From Ochrobactrum sp. BTU1 (GTDB taxonomy: Bacteria; Pseudomonadota; Alphaproteobacteria; Rhizobiales; Rhizobiaceae), in NCBI GenBank assembly GCA_018798825.1, contig CP076355.1, forward strand, positions 1,146,001 to 1,210,000: DNA of 64,000 nt, given 5' to 3'. The notes beneath the pieces are model-generated. The model ran no database searches. It was not told the DNA's origin and saw only the letters and a program-made list of their open reading frames with translations. Shown in pieces: positions 39,719-49,336 of the stretch. How positions within the stretch are numbered: position 1 is the first letter of the stretch; each line of letters starts with the position of its first letter. A program made the position numbers and the translations under genes.

Positions 39719-41773
39719 CTATCGATAAATGTCGAAATTGTCTTCCAGTGCAGGGCTATTGCGGCTGCGCGCATAAGAATGCCCGGCATAGGTTGCGGCT
39801 GCAATGATCCCGGGAGAAAAGCAATCACCAATGCGCTCAACTGTTACCAAGCCATGATCAGCCCATTGATCCTTCATGGCGATGAGATCACGCCATAGCG
39901 CGTCACTCGGTATGCGTGATGTGACAGGTACAAGTGTTGCGCAGTCTATTGTGCGTCTTTTGCCAGAATAGCTACAGGCGATCTCAACAGTATCATTCGT
40001 GCGCCCAGCGAGCTCATGCAACGGAACAATCTCTATACCCTTTTCGATCAAGCGACGCTGCACGCGGCTTTGCTCAAGCGTATGTTCCGTCCACGGAGCA
40101 ACAATTGGAGTTGGCGTGACGAAGGTTACAGCTCGCCCTGAGGATGCGATAAGTTCGGCCAGAACGCTTGCCATGTAATAGCGATCATCATCAAATATCA
40201 CAACCGGGCCATCGTTGCTGATCACACTCGCTCCCTTTTCGAGCAGTGCATTGACACTGATCGTAACACCTTCACCAAGATAGACGAGTGGGTCCCGATG
40301 GACACGCCCGACCCCATCATCACGCCAATACGCGCCCGTAGCGATCGCCACATGCGGAATACCGTAAGACAAGATATCCTCTGCACTCAATCGGCTATCA
40401 AGATAAAGCTCAGCATTGCTTGCCTGCTGCAGCTGGCCAAGGCGCCAATCGCGCACACGCCCCCAGGCTGCAAGGCCAGGTAGCCGGCATTCCCTGGCAA
40501 CACGCCCCCCCCATTCCAATGCCGCATCAGCCAACATGACATCGGCACCGCGCTGTGCCATGGCACGCGCCGCTTCAAGCCCGGTTGGCCCTCCCCCGAC
40601 GATGAGCACCGAGTGCTGTGGTTCAAGAGCAGGAATGACCTCAGGATGCCAGCCTTTGCGCCATTCTTCGCCAATTGTGGGATTCTGCGTGCAGCGCATG
40701 GGGGCGACCGTGTTGTCACTCGCAGTGCAGATATTGCAGCCAATGCATTCCCGAATGTCGTCAATACGGCCATCGCGGATTTTGGCGGGCAGGAAAGGAT
40801 CGGCTATGGACGGGCGAGCCGCGCCGATCATATCGAAAACACCTTTCCTGATTGCCCGTACCATGGCATCGGGTGAAGTATAGCGTCCAACACCGACAAC
40901 AGGTTTTGAGGTTAAAGTCTTCACAAACGAGACGTAGTCTTCCTGAAACCCCTCCTGCGAAAAGCGCGAAGTCTGGCTGTCATTTGACCAGCTGGAGAGA
41001 TTTACATCCCAGAGATCTGGTTCGTCGGCGAGAGCCGCAACTACGTCCCTCCCTTCACCATCGAACGTTAATCCATTTGTTCCCAGAAATTCCTCGACCG
41101 CGAAACGCACAGCAATTGCGCATCTATCACCAACTGCATCGCGGGTGTCTGCAATGACTTCTCGGAAAAGGCGAAGACGATTTTCAAAGCTGCCGCCATA
41201 TTCATCTGTACGTTTGTTGTAGCGTTTAAGTAAAAAATGTTGCAGTAGCGTCATATCATGTCCGGCATAGACATAGACTATATCAAAGCCCGCGCGTTTA
41301 GCGCGCAATGCTGCATCGCGATGCCATTTTCGAAACTGCGCAATATCAGATTTGTCCATAGCGCGTGCCTGAACCGGATCTTCCACATCGACCATAATGT
41401 CGGATGGTCCCAGCGGCGACAATCGCGTTAGCCTGTTTGCAATGTGAATGCCATTATGAACCAACTGAATGGCTGCAAGACTGCCATGCGCATGGACAGC
41501 CTCTGTTAGTTGGGCAAGACGTGGAATGTCCTTATCGTCCCACAATCTGCCTTGATTGGATGGGGTAATATCCGAAGTTGGATGGATTTCTGTTTCTTGT
41601 GTTGCGATGACGCCCCACCCGCCTTCCGCCTTCATCTGCCGCATGTAACGGTCTGCGTCCGGATAGCGATGTCCCATGCCACTGCAATGTGGCACCTGAT
41701 AAAACCGGTTAGGTGCAGTGACTGGGCCGATTTTAACAGGTTCAAACAGTATATCGTAACGTGCGTCGCGCAT
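39719..41773 (-). CDS. Trimethylamine-dehydrogenase-like iron-sulfur flavoprotein
   Basis: 684 residues. An Old-Yellow-Enzyme TIM barrel (1-370) joins a [4Fe-4S] site and a FAD/ADP-binding region (about 385-684, SVLIVGGGPTGLEAA). RFYQVPHCSGMG puts Cys at 30, where trimethylamine dehydrogenase bears 6-S-cysteinyl FMN. VYVYAGHD keeps Tyr169/His172 at the same numbers, and ECIGCNIC with RCTQN supplies four cluster cysteines (343, 346, 349, 361). From my memory alignment the bowl residue Tyr60 is Glu here and Trp355 is lost, so the substrate is probably another N-methylated or cationic amine. Neighbours are an amine/amino-acid importer and a TetR regulator. Confidence 0.85.
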   Translation of the reverse strand: MRDARYDILFEPVKIGPVTAPNRFYQVPHCSGMGHRYPDADRYMRQMKAEGGWGVIATQETEIHPTSDITPSNQGRLWDDKDIPRLAQLTEAVHAHGSLAAIQLVHNGIHIANRLTRLSPLGPSDIMVDVEDPVQARAMDKSDIAQFRKWHRDAALRAKRAGFDIVYVYAGHDMTLLQHFLLKRYNKRTDEYGGSFENRLRLFREVIADTRDAVGDRCAIAVRFAVEEFLGTNGLTFDGEGRDVVAALADEPDLWDVNLSSWSNDSQTSRFSQEGFQEDYVSFVKTLTSKPVVGVGRYTSPDAMVRAIRKGVFDMIGAARPSIADPFLPAKIRDGRIDDIRECIGCNICTASDNTVAPMRCTQNPTIGEEWRKGWHPEVIPALEPQHSVLIVGGGPTGLEAARAMAQRGADVMLADAALEWGGRVARECRLPGLAAWGRVRDWRLGQLQQASNAELYLDSRLSAEDILSYGIPHVAIATGAYWRDDGVGRVHRDPLVYLGEGVTISVNALLEKGASVISNDGPVVIFDDDRYYMASVLAELIASSGRAVTFVTPTPIVAPWTEHTLEQSRVQRRLIEKGIEIVPLHELAGRTNDTVEIACSYSGKRRTIDCATLVPVTSRIPSDALWRDLIAMKDQWADHGLVTVERIGDCFSPGIIAAATYAGHSYARSRNSPALEDNFDIYR

Positions 41774-41879
41774 GGGCTTAATTCCAATATTCCGGGAAAT
41801 GGGAGCGCCAGAGCACGCCTTTACCGGCTAGTTTTGATTTTGGTGTTAGAGATCACAGTATGTTAAGATTGATTGCAAC

Positions 41880-42686
41880 TCAGACGCCTTTGACAGGTAT
41901 CTGGCGCTCGACCTGCCCCATGGCAAGCACAAGAATGCATGTCAGCACCAGATAGATCGCAGCCAGCAGGAAAAGCGGTTCATAGGTCAGAAGTGTGTCC
42001 TGCCGGACCTTGGTGATAACACCATAAATGTCGATCACAGTGATTGTTGCAACAAGTGGAGTTGCCTTAAGATGCAGAACGGTTTCGCCAACGAGTGTTG
42101 GCAGAGCACGATAGAATGCACGTGGGAACCAGATACGGTGGAAAACTTTAAAGCGCCCCATCCCAAATGCACGTCCGGCTTGTAATTCACCCGAGGGGAC
42201 GCCGGCAAAGGCTCCGCGCATGACCTCACCTTCATATGCTGCAAAAGACATGGTCAACGCGAAAAGACCGTAGGGCCAAGCCTCACGCAGATAGGGCCAG
42301 AGGAAGGATGAGCGAATGCCCGGGATCATCGGGAATAGCGAACCGAGACCATAATACAGCAACCAGAGTTGCAGCAGCAGCGGTGTACCGCGAAACACTG
42401 TGCAGAATATGGTTGCTGGCGCTTTCAGCCACCATGGACCGGTGACTTGCACAATGCCAAGCGGGACAGCGAGAAGGAAACCGATGAAAACGCTTCCTGC
42501 AAGCATGGAAATTGTAATGCCGATGCCCGAGAAAATGCGCGGTAAATAGCGTGGAAGCCAGTCCCATTCACCCAGGTAAACTACGAAGCCGAGAGCGATC
42601 ACTAGCAACGCTAATAACACGACGCGATGCGGACGAAGCCAGTCGCGAAAAATTTGCAGGTATTGAGTGGTTGTGCTTGTGTCCAT
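41880..42686 (-). CDS. Polar amino-acid ABC transporter permease, HisM type
   Basis: 268 residues, five to six spans. IGITISMLAGSVFIGFLLAV opens the transport domain, and the EAA-like loop (ELQAGRAFGMGRFKVFHRIW) is the HisMQ consensus. Stop and start with the next permease gene are one base apart (TGAGATG). The C terminus LVLAMGQVERQIPVKGV is normal. Partner of the HisQ-type subunit below in one heterodimeric channel. Confidence 0.92.
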   Translation of the reverse strand: MDTSTTTQYLQIFRDWLRPHRVVLLALLVIALGFVVYLGEWDWLPRYLPRIFSGIGITISMLAGSVFIGFLLAVPLGIVQVTGPWWLKAPATIFCTVFRGTPLLLQLWLLYYGLGSLFPMIPGIRSSFLWPYLREAWPYGLFALTMSFAAYEGEVMRGAFAGVPSGELQAGRAFGMGRFKVFHRIWFPRAFYRALPTLVGETVLHLKATPLVATITVIDIYGVITKVRQDTLLTYEPLFLLAAIYLVLTCILVLAMGQVERQIPVKGV

Positions 42687-42687
42687 C

Positions 42688-43419
42688 TCAGCGGGCCTCC
42701 GGAAAACCGCGTTTGTAATGGCGCTCTACAGCACGAAGAAGAGCCGTCGAAACCAATGTGATGGTGAGATAAATTGCGCCGGCGCTCAGGAAAAAAAGCA
42801 TGTAGGATTTGGTTGCGCCCGCCGCCTGACGCGTGACAAGCGTGAGTTCTGTAAAACCCACAACAGCCAGCAGTGCGGTGTCTTTGGTGGCGATCAGCCA
42901 GAGATTAGATAGACCAGGTATGGCGAAGGGCAGCATGGCCGGAAAAGTGACGCGATGCATGATCTTGATGGGAGACATGCCGAATGCACGTCCAGCTTCG
43001 ATCTGGCCTGGCGCAATTGCAAGTATGGCTCCCCGAATGACTTCGGTGGCATAGGCACCCTGAACCAGACCTATCACGATGATCCCAGCCACAAGACCGC
43101 TGACATCAACTGAACCATAACCGAGCTTGATCATGATCGAATTGAGAAATTGCGTGCCGGCATAATAAAGTAACAGAAGCAAGACCAGCTCGGGGATGCC
43201 GCGAACGACAGTGGTGTACACCCCGAGCAGATCTTTTACGACTGGACCGCCATAGAGTTTTCCAGCTGCCCCGCAAACGCCAATCATTATTCCAAGCACG
43301 TAACCACCAACGGCTATTTGCAAAGTATTCAGTAATCCTAAGAGCAGCGCGCGCCCCCACCCCGGCGGGTCATAGGCGAGCAGGCTCCAATCGACGATTG
43401 CGGGGAAGACAGCGTTCAT
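42688..43419 (-). CDS. Polar amino-acid ABC transporter permease, HisQ type
   Basis: 243 residues with GLLNTLQIAVGGYVLGIMIG as the first transport span, RGIPELVLLLLLYY and the loop QIEAGRAFGMSPIKIMHRVT. It starts just after the binding-protein gene (about 20 bp) and is followed directly by the HisM-type gene, the standard order binding protein-Q-M in this operon type. Confidence 0.92.
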   Translation of the reverse strand: MNAVFPAIVDWSLLAYDPPGWGRALLLGLLNTLQIAVGGYVLGIMIGVCGAAGKLYGGPVVKDLLGVYTTVVRGIPELVLLLLLYYAGTQFLNSIMIKLGYGSVDVSGLVAGIIVIGLVQGAYATEVIRGAILAIAPGQIEAGRAFGMSPIKIMHRVTFPAMLPFAIPGLSNLWLIATKDTALLAVVGFTELTLVTRQAAGATKSYMLFFLSAGAIYLTITLVSTALLRAVERHYKRGFPEAR

Positions 43420-43440
43420 TTCAACAGCCTTGGAAGGGAC

Positions 43441-44223
43441 TTACTGGCCAAAAACATCAAAGGTGAAATACTTCTTCGCCACGCGATCATATTCGCCATT
43501 TTCGCGAATTTTCTTGATCGCAACGTTGAGCTTATCCCGCAAACCGTCCTCACCCTTGCGTACGGCAACGCCAACGCCCTGCCCAAGGATACCCACGTCA
43601 TCAGCGGGCGTCCCTTTGTTCTCGCAGCAGGTCTTGCCAACATCCGTGTTGAGGAAGTCAATCAATGCACTGCTATCGGCCATAACAGCATCAAGACGTC
43701 CAGCGGCAAGGTCGTTATTGGCTTCATCCTGTGTCTGGTATTCTTTCAACGTTGCACCTTTGGGCACAAAATACTTTTCCACATAGGCCTGATGGGTTGT
43801 TGAAACCTGAACGCCGATGGCCTTGTCCGCCATACCTTCCGGGGTAACATCAAATTTTGCGTCTTTCCCACCGATAATCATTGGCGGAATCTTGTAGTAT
43901 TTATCAGAGAAATCGACGCGCTTTTTGCGTTCGTCCGTGATCGACATCGAACCCATGATCATATCTACTTTGCCGCTCGTCAGTGCTGGGATAATGCCAT
44001 CCCATGCAATGGGCACAGTTTCGCATTTAAGGCCCGCGGCTTCGCACACGACATCCGCCAGTTCGATTTCGAAACCCTGCCACTTGCCGGAAGCGTCTGG
44101 GTAATACATCGGCGGATAAGGCTCCGCACCAAAAGCGACTTTTAATGTTTCCGCCTTTGCGGCTGGCGCCATCGCTGTACCGGCTAAAAATGCTATCGCA
44201 AATGCCTTCAATGTTGTTTTCAT
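43441..44223 (-). CDS. Amino-acid/amine-binding periplasmic protein, family 3
   Basis: 260 residues from ATG 44223, selected because GGAGGAAGA lies directly upstream; the frame extends to 44259 without such a site. Signal peptide MKTTLKAFAIAFLAGTA, cleavage after AKA. Family-3 features: LKVAFGAEPYPPMYY, GFEIELADVVCEAAGL, IPALTSGKVDMIMGSMSITD, QTQDEANNDLAAGRLDAVMAD. Two Cys pairs (CEAAGLKC and CC) suggest disulfides. Closest types bind lysine/arginine/ornithine/octopine; here the substrate may be the amine used by the flavoprotein at 39719. Confidence 0.92.
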   Translation of the reverse strand: MKTTLKAFAIAFLAGTAMAPAAKAETLKVAFGAEPYPPMYYPDASGKWQGFEIELADVVCEAAGLKCETVPIAWDGIIPALTSGKVDMIMGSMSITDERKKRVDFSDKYYKIPPMIIGGKDAKFDVTPEGMADKAIGVQVSTTHQAYVEKYFVPKGATLKEYQTQDEANNDLAAGRLDAVMADSSALIDFLNTDVGKTCCENKGTPADDVGILGQGVGVAVRKGEDGLRDKLNVAIKKIRENGEYDRVAKKYFTFDVFGQ

Positions 44224-44281
44224 CTCTTCCTCCGTTTTCTTTTCCCTATGAGAGCGCAATCTTTATGTTGCGGTTCCCTCA

Positions 44282-45055
44282 TCAGCCGTTTGTCGAACTA
44301 ATGAATTTTCGCAGACGCTCCGATTTCGGATCGCCAAATATTTGTTCTGGTGTTCCCTGTTCTTCGATCCTTCCGGCGTGCAGAAACACAACTTTCGTTG
44401 CGACATTGCGCGCAAACTTCATTTCATGGGTCACAAGAACCATGGTGCGGTGCTCTTTCGCGAGATCGTTGATGACCGAGAGCACCTCTCCAACCAGTTC
44501 CGGATCAAGTGCCGAGGTTGGTTCGTCAAAAAGCATGGCCAAAGGTTGAATAGCAACAGCACGTGCAATTGCAGCACGTTGCTGTTGTCCACCGGACATA
44601 AATGCCGGATAGACGTCGCGTTTTTCATAAAGTCCGACACGGCGTAAAATAATCTCCGCCTCGGCGATGGCCTGATTTCTCGGCACTCCTAACACGTGAA
44701 CCGGAGCTTCAATGACGTTTTCCAGTACCGTCATATGCTGCCATAGATTGAAACTTTGGAAGACCATGCCAAGGCGTGCACGGATCCGCTGCACCTGACG
44801 CGCGTCGGCGGGTTCCATACCTTCCCGCAGATTGCGCATTTTGATCTGCTCGCCGTGAATGGCGATCGAACCGGAACTCGGAATTTCCAGCAGATTGATG
44901 CAGCGGAGCAGAGTCGATTTGCCCGATCCACTGCCGCCGATAATAGCAACCACATCGCCTGAATTAGCCTCAAGTGAGACGCCCTTCAAAACGTCCAGCG
45001 TGCCAAAACGTTTGTGTAGATCCTTGACTGCGATTGCGCTGTTGGTGTCCGCCAT
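44282..45055 (-). CDS. Polar amino-acid ABC transporter ATPase, HisP type
   Basis: 257 residues from ATG 45055 (GAAGGATC upstream). Walker A GGSGSGKST, Q-loop MVFQSFNLWQHMTVLENV, signature MSGGQQQRAAIARA, Walker B MLFDEPTSALD and H-loop VTHEM are complete. It is the first gene of the minus-strand transport operon and lies opposite a TetR gene, so the operon is probably repressed by that regulator. Confidence 0.93.
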   Translation of the reverse strand: MADTNSAIAVKDLHKRFGTLDVLKGVSLEANSGDVVAIIGGSGSGKSTLLRCINLLEIPSSGSIAIHGEQIKMRNLREGMEPADARQVQRIRARLGMVFQSFNLWQHMTVLENVIEAPVHVLGVPRNQAIAEAEIILRRVGLYEKRDVYPAFMSGGQQQRAAIARAVAIQPLAMLFDEPTSALDPELVGEVLSVINDLAKEHRTMVLVTHEMKFARNVATKVVFLHAGRIEEQGTPEQIFGDPKSERLRKFISSTNG

Positions 45056-45361
45056 TGATCCTTCATATTCAAAAGTCGAGTTCCACACGGCTCGGCGTCC
45101 ACTCCGCAATCGCGGTCGCGATTAATCGTTAGCGCATGAACATCTCCATGCGCTTTGGCCGGCTGCTCAACTTTCGAAAATGCTCCTCGCCTTGATTGCA
45201 TTTCCCCTGCTGCCTTGTCGGAATTTTCCTTAGGCAGTCCATTATGCTATTAATTATACAGATGCATAATAACTATGCAAGCGCATAATTATGACACATC
45301 CGCGCTTTGCCTTTGCAGTGAGACGTGCAACAAAGGAAGGGTGAAGGAGAATCTTTATTTT
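45056..45361. promoter_or_regulatory. Divergent promoter region with TetR-type operator
   Basis: 306 bp without a gene. TGCATA (45263-45268) and TATGCA (45274-45279) form a palindrome. ATTATGC (45241-45247) pairs with GCATAAT (45264-45270), and GCATAAT recurs at 45283-45289, giving a cluster of half sites in a low-GC stretch. This suits binding by the TetR protein encoded at 45362 with control of both directions. Confidence 0.65.
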
Positions 45362-45982
45362 ATGGCGAGCCTGTTTAAACGAGCCCCGGAAAACGAACGT
45401 CGTCGCGAGTTGATTGAAGCGACCCTTGAATGCATATCTGAGCTTGGAATTCAGGCGACAACTGTGCGTGCCGTCGCCGCACGCGCTGGCGTAACGAATG
45501 GCTTAATCCGTCACCATTTTGAAAGTAAAGCCAATCTTATTATTGAAGCCTATCGTCGGACGATGGAGTTGATCACTGCGTCCAGTATCGAGATATTGGA
45601 CGCACGCGAAGGGACACCACATCAGCGCCTGTTGCAGTTCATCAAGGCAACGCTGGATGGCCAGGCATCAGATCACAGAATGCTCTCGCTGTGGGCGACC
45701 TTCATCAGCCAAAGCCGCATTGACCCCATGATCACGGCAGTCCGCGATGAGAGTTATGCCAATCTCCGACAGGCGACTGAACCGCTCCTCGCAGAAGTCT
45801 TCGCAGCAGAAGGGCGAGAGTTTACTTCTTTAGAAATTGAGCGCGCGGCCATTTGCGTGCATGCGATATTGGATGGCATCTGGATCGAAGCTTGTCTGGA
45901 TTTGACGCGCGCGAACACAGATCTTTTCGTGAACCTTGCAACAGGAATGGTCGAAAAAGTGCTCGATATTCGTCTTAACTAA
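45362..45982 (+). CDS. TetR-family regulator, BetI-like
   Basis: 206 residues from ATG 45362, with AAGGAGAA upstream; the longer frame from 45275 includes the operator and is not used. N-terminal RRRELIEATLECISELG, helix-turn-helix TTVRAVAARAGVTNGLIRHH and YFxSK-like HFESKANL match the BetI subgroup, whose effector is choline or a related quaternary amine. The C-terminal BetI-type domain includes LWATFISQSRIDPMI. Together with the TMADH-like enzyme this makes a betaine- or methylamine-responsive switch plausible, though not proven. Confidence 0.88.
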   Translation: MASLFKRAPENERRRELIEATLECISELGIQATTVRAVAARAGVTNGLIRHHFESKANLIIEAYRRTMELITASSIEILDAREGTPHQRLLQFIKATLDGQASDHRMLSLWATFISQSRIDPMITAVRDESYANLRQATEPLLAEVFAAEGREFTSLEIERAAICVHAILDGIWIEACLDLTRANTDLFVNLATGMVEKVLDIRLN

Positions 45983-46267
45983 ATTCCGTCGAATTGAAAA
46001 TTCTACTGGGCTCTCGCTCCATCACAGCTTCATATCGGCTTTGGCAAAAATCGATTTCGATCTGCAGAATGCCTGCTGAACGTATGCTGTCATCGCTTCT
46101 CGCCATTTTGCTCTGCCCTCCAAGTTGTTGCTATTTCAGCTACTTTGAACATGCAAAAAAGTTTGATTTCGGCGCAGAAGGCTTGCGGAAGGTCATCTCA
46201 AACTGCATTGCTACCAAGCCCATTCCTTCTACCAATTTTTCCCGTCATCAAAACTAAGGCTCACAAG

Positions 46268-46570
46268 ATGCCACAACGCATTTTTTATCTATGGATAGCC
46301 CTGCTGGTCGTCATAACAGGTGCAATTAACTGGCTTTTGAACCCAACGCCGCCCACATCTCCATCAATTGGTGGAGGCGGTTATGATCTGTCAAAGCCCG
46401 TCTACACTTTACTGCTCTGGGCATTTCTTATCCTATGGACATTGGTTGCTGCCGTAACTGGCTCGCTCAGCAAGGACCGCCAGGCTGCGCGGCGAGCATT
46501 TTTGCTCACCGCCATAGGGTCATTTACGACAATTGCATTTTTTGCGATCTACCACCAAAACATCCACTGA
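46268..46570 (+). CDS. Three-span membrane protein, 100 aa
   Basis: ATG 46268, with AAGG seven bases before. MPQRIFYLWIALLVVITGAI and two further hydrophobic segments (LLLWAFLILWTLVAAVTG, FLLTAIGSFTTIAFFAIY) surround a short Gly-rich periplasmic loop. Monocistronic-looking; converges on the DUF4139 gene 13 bp away. Function unknown, no family recognised. Confidence 0.65.
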   Translation: MPQRIFYLWIALLVVITGAINWLLNPTPPTSPSIGGGGYDLSKPVYTLLLWAFLILWTLVAAVTGSLSKDRQAARRAFLLTAIGSFTTIAFFAIYHQNIH

Positions 46571-46583
46571 AAATCTGAGCGGT

Positions 46584-48575
46584 CTAAAAATTCCTGATCT
46601 GCTCTCTGAGAAGCTGGGCAAGATGATCGATTTCGGCCTTATCTGCTTCTCTCTTTTTTGACACATCTGCAATCGTTGTCTCGCTTTTGTCCAGCATCGC
46701 GAGGTACTTGGATTTCAGGTCACTATTCTCTGGGACGGCAGCGATGTTTTGGCGAATTCGCTCTTGTTCATCTTGAAGAAACTGCAGTTTTTCCTCCGAA
46801 TTTTGCAGTTCCCGCTCCTTTTCAGCTTTTACGCGCTGCGCGTCGGCGAGCTTAGCGAATTTGTCTGCAACAGCTTTATCGGACGCCGTGGAAGACCAGC
46901 TCACAAGCGTCGCAGGATCAATATCAATGAGCCCATAGCGTTCATCTTGAATGCGCTCGTCGACCGCGACGACAGCTTTTTCCTGGCCTGCCTTTACCGA
47001 AGTCTTTAATCGTCGATAGGAGAGAGTTCTACCATCCTCGGCATCCGACGAGAACGACCAGCCGTCACGAGTAGGATGTTCAATGACAATCGTCCTGTCC
47101 GCGTCGAGAGCACCGGAAATTCGATACGTCGTGGTTTCACGCAGCTTCTCTGAAATGCGCACGACCCCATCAACCACCTTGATGTCGATGATCTGCCGGG
47201 TGGGCTGCTGCTCTTGCGTTATTGTCACCTTGCGATCGGTGGCAAACGCAGCAATTCTAGTGTCACCCTTTGGCAAACCTATAAGTTCTGCGTCCCCAAC
47301 ATAACCGGTGCGGCTGTCATAAACTGTCAGAATACCACCCGGCATGCTGGTATCGGTTACGTTTTTGAGCATAAGGGCGGCAACAGGATGAGCGCTGCTG
47401 CTGGCGCTGCGATAAATAGATATCATCTCAGCATCAATTTGCGCATCCGCAATGGGCACCGACAAACTGTCCCCGTTAGCCAGATTGAAAGTGCCCGGCA
47501 GTGCAAAGCTTGCGCTGATATCATTTTCAGTGGCTGTGGCAGTTGCGCCATCCAGAGGCTCGTTCGCGGAACTTCCGCCGTAACCGCTGGTGGCAGGTGC
47601 CGGCGCACGCGCTGCCTCCATCACCGGTTCATCGCTTTCAAATGCGGTGTCTTTTTTACTCAAAGAACTTGATCGAATTCTATTGTTCAAGTTACCAGTG
47701 TCCGCTTCGACAGAATTAACAGTGGCGACGTTTACCGGAATCTCAACCCTGTCCTTCCAATAGATCTGGTGCAAACGCTGTTTGAGGGTCACGGGGTCAG
47801 CCGAGGTGAGCGTGAGCTTCACATCCTTCCAATCTTCCCCGCTGGCATTCTCAACCACTGCCCATGCCTGTAGGCGTGCCTTGCCTTCGGGTTGTGTCAG
47901 AACGCGGTAGGCTGCCTTCCAAATGGGGGCGGCAACGACATAAGCTAATCGGGCATCTTCGTCCCCTAGGTCGCTGGCCGCTATTCGAATTAATCGAGAG
48001 CTGTCGTTGCTGCCTTTCCCCATCGCCTGGGTGGCATTTGCAAGTTTGGTTTTAATATCAGGATCGTCAATACCCAGTGACGTATCCTCAGAAAGCTTTA
48101 TCGTCTGAATCTTCTCATCCTGATCAAGAACGGTAAGTAGATAGAGTTTGTTGTCTTCTGTGCCGGCAGCATTCTCAATGCCCAAAATCTTGCCTTTGAC
48201 TGTCTTCCCACCGCTTGAAACCGTGACTGAGGTGCCCGGAATCGACGACAGCAAGCTTGAAATTGAAGACAAGTCTGACGGCGTAAAAGGAAGTTGCCTG
48301 AAAACCTCATCAAGCGGACTTGGGCCCGCAAGAGAAATATTATTGATAACGCCCCTACCGCCTTTAAGCACCAAGCTTTTGAGTACGTCATCAACCTGAC
48401 CAAGCGGAACTTCGATCTCGACCAAGCCGTCACTGGAGACCAAAGGTTTTCTGGAGATTTCCGCAACGCCCCCAGAAGACAGAGTTATCTCATCAATCGA
48501 TCCTGCCCCGGAAGCCAAAGCTGTTGACGAAAGCATGGCGGCGACCAAAGAGGTAAACGTAATGAGTTTGATCAT
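46584..48575 (-). CDS. DUF4139 (mucoidy-inhibitor-like) exported protein
   Basis: 663 residues with a signal peptide (MIKLITFTSLVAAMLSSTALA). DUF4139-type parts are visible: DEITLSSGGVAEISR at the N terminus, SGEDWKDVKLTLTSADP in the middle, IEIxNxx-like beta segments (TTYRISGALDADRTIVIEHP) and a long C-terminal coiled coil (about 580-663, rich in Glu/Lys heptads). Proteins of this kind are exported and linked to envelope or mucoidy phenotypes, mechanism unknown. An ialB-autotransporter unit lies upstream, separated by a terminator. Confidence 0.82.
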   Translation of the reverse strand: MIKLITFTSLVAAMLSSTALASGAGSIDEITLSSGGVAEISRKPLVSSDGLVEIEVPLGQVDDVLKSLVLKGGRGVINNISLAGPSPLDEVFRQLPFTPSDLSSISSLLSSIPGTSVTVSSGGKTVKGKILGIENAAGTEDNKLYLLTVLDQDEKIQTIKLSEDTSLGIDDPDIKTKLANATQAMGKGSNDSSRLIRIAASDLGDEDARLAYVVAAPIWKAAYRVLTQPEGKARLQAWAVVENASGEDWKDVKLTLTSADPVTLKQRLHQIYWKDRVEIPVNVATVNSVEADTGNLNNRIRSSSLSKKDTAFESDEPVMEAARAPAPATSGYGGSSANEPLDGATATATENDISASFALPGTFNLANGDSLSVPIADAQIDAEMISIYRSASSSAHPVAALMLKNVTDTSMPGGILTVYDSRTGYVGDAELIGLPKGDTRIAAFATDRKVTITQEQQPTRQIIDIKVVDGVVRISEKLRETTTYRISGALDADRTIVIEHPTRDGWSFSSDAEDGRTLSYRRLKTSVKAGQEKAVVAVDERIQDERYGLIDIDPATLVSWSSTASDKAVADKFAKLADAQRVKAEKERELQNSEEKLQFLQDEQERIRQNIAAVPENSDLKSKYLAMLDKSETTIADVSKKREADKAEIDHLAQLLREQIRNF

Positions 48576-48712
48576 CCAAATCTCCTGTTAGATGAGCGGC
48601 TGCGAAGGCCAAACTACGCACACTTATAAGCCAGTTTCGGATTTTGTGCGGTGAGATTTAGATCGGAGAACAATTTGGCTGTGTATTACGTGCTTTCTAT
48701 CTGACGAAAAAG

Positions 48713-48737
48713 GCCGCGAACGCAAGGCATTCGCGGC
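48713..48737 (-). terminator. Intrinsic terminator of the autotransporter-ialB unit
   Basis: GCCGCGAA (48713-48720) and TTCGCGGC (48730-48737) form an 8-bp stem. Read on the minus strand it is followed by CTTTTTCG. It lies 24 bp after the ialB stop. Confidence 0.85.
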
Positions 48738-48760
48738 TTCATGGAAGGTGTCAATTCACT

Positions 48761-49312
48761 TCAGTGGGCAGCTGGTAACAGAGACTCAGCCTTTGAAATG
48801 CCTGCGAGCTGGAAAGAGAACGTGAGATCACGGCTATCGCGGCTTTTCAAATTCGCCGTCATCGTCTTGCCATCCCGCATTGCCTTCAGCCATGCTGCAT
48901 CAACCTTGGCACTTGCATAGCAGCCACCAGTATCACAGCTTTGCCACGCTAGCGTTCCAACCTGCTTATCATCGATCAGAATTTTGACTGCATCGGGCAA
49001 GCTCACACCATATGGCAGCGTAAAAAAGGCATTTGTTTCTGATTTACCGGCAACTCGGTTGATTGAAGCGGTCGCTACGCGCTGGGTTTGGTTGCCTTGT
49101 CGCAGCACAATACTTTGAGATACTTCACACAACAGCTCTTCCGTCTGCACTTGGTTCGAGCAACTTGTGAGCCAGAGCGGTGCCGCAGGAGCGGCGTTCT
49201 GCTCTGCTGGTTGTTCAGGGCTTGCGCTCGCTGCCTGATCTTGCGCATAGGCGTTAAAGCCCAGCCCAAGGGTTGCAGCGAGAACGATCATAGTCGTGAT
49301 CTGTCGGATCAT
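48761..49312 (-). CDS. Invasion-associated locus B (IalB) family protein
   Basis: 183 residues from ATG 49312, with AGAGAAGAGA upstream. Signal peptide MIRQITTMIVLAATLGLGF...; mature part is Ala/Pro/Gln-rich at first (about 25-45), then the IalB fold: WLTSCSNQVQTEELLCEVSQ, VSLPDAVKILIDDKQVGTLA, and WQSCDTGGCYASAKVD with conserved Cys pairs. IalB proteins are periplasmic or outer-membrane and associated with invasion in Bartonella; their molecular role is unknown. It starts 24 bp after the autotransporter stop, so the two are almost certainly cotranscribed. Confidence 0.88.
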   Translation of the reverse strand: MIRQITTMIVLAATLGLGFNAYAQDQAASASPEQPAEQNAAPAAPLWLTSCSNQVQTEELLCEVSQSIVLRQGNQTQRVATASINRVAGKSETNAFFTLPYGVSLPDAVKILIDDKQVGTLAWQSCDTGGCYASAKVDAAWLKAMRDGKTMTANLKSRDSRDLTFSFQLAGISKAESLLPAAH

Positions 49313-49336
49313 AATTTCTCTTCTCTCATTCACACT

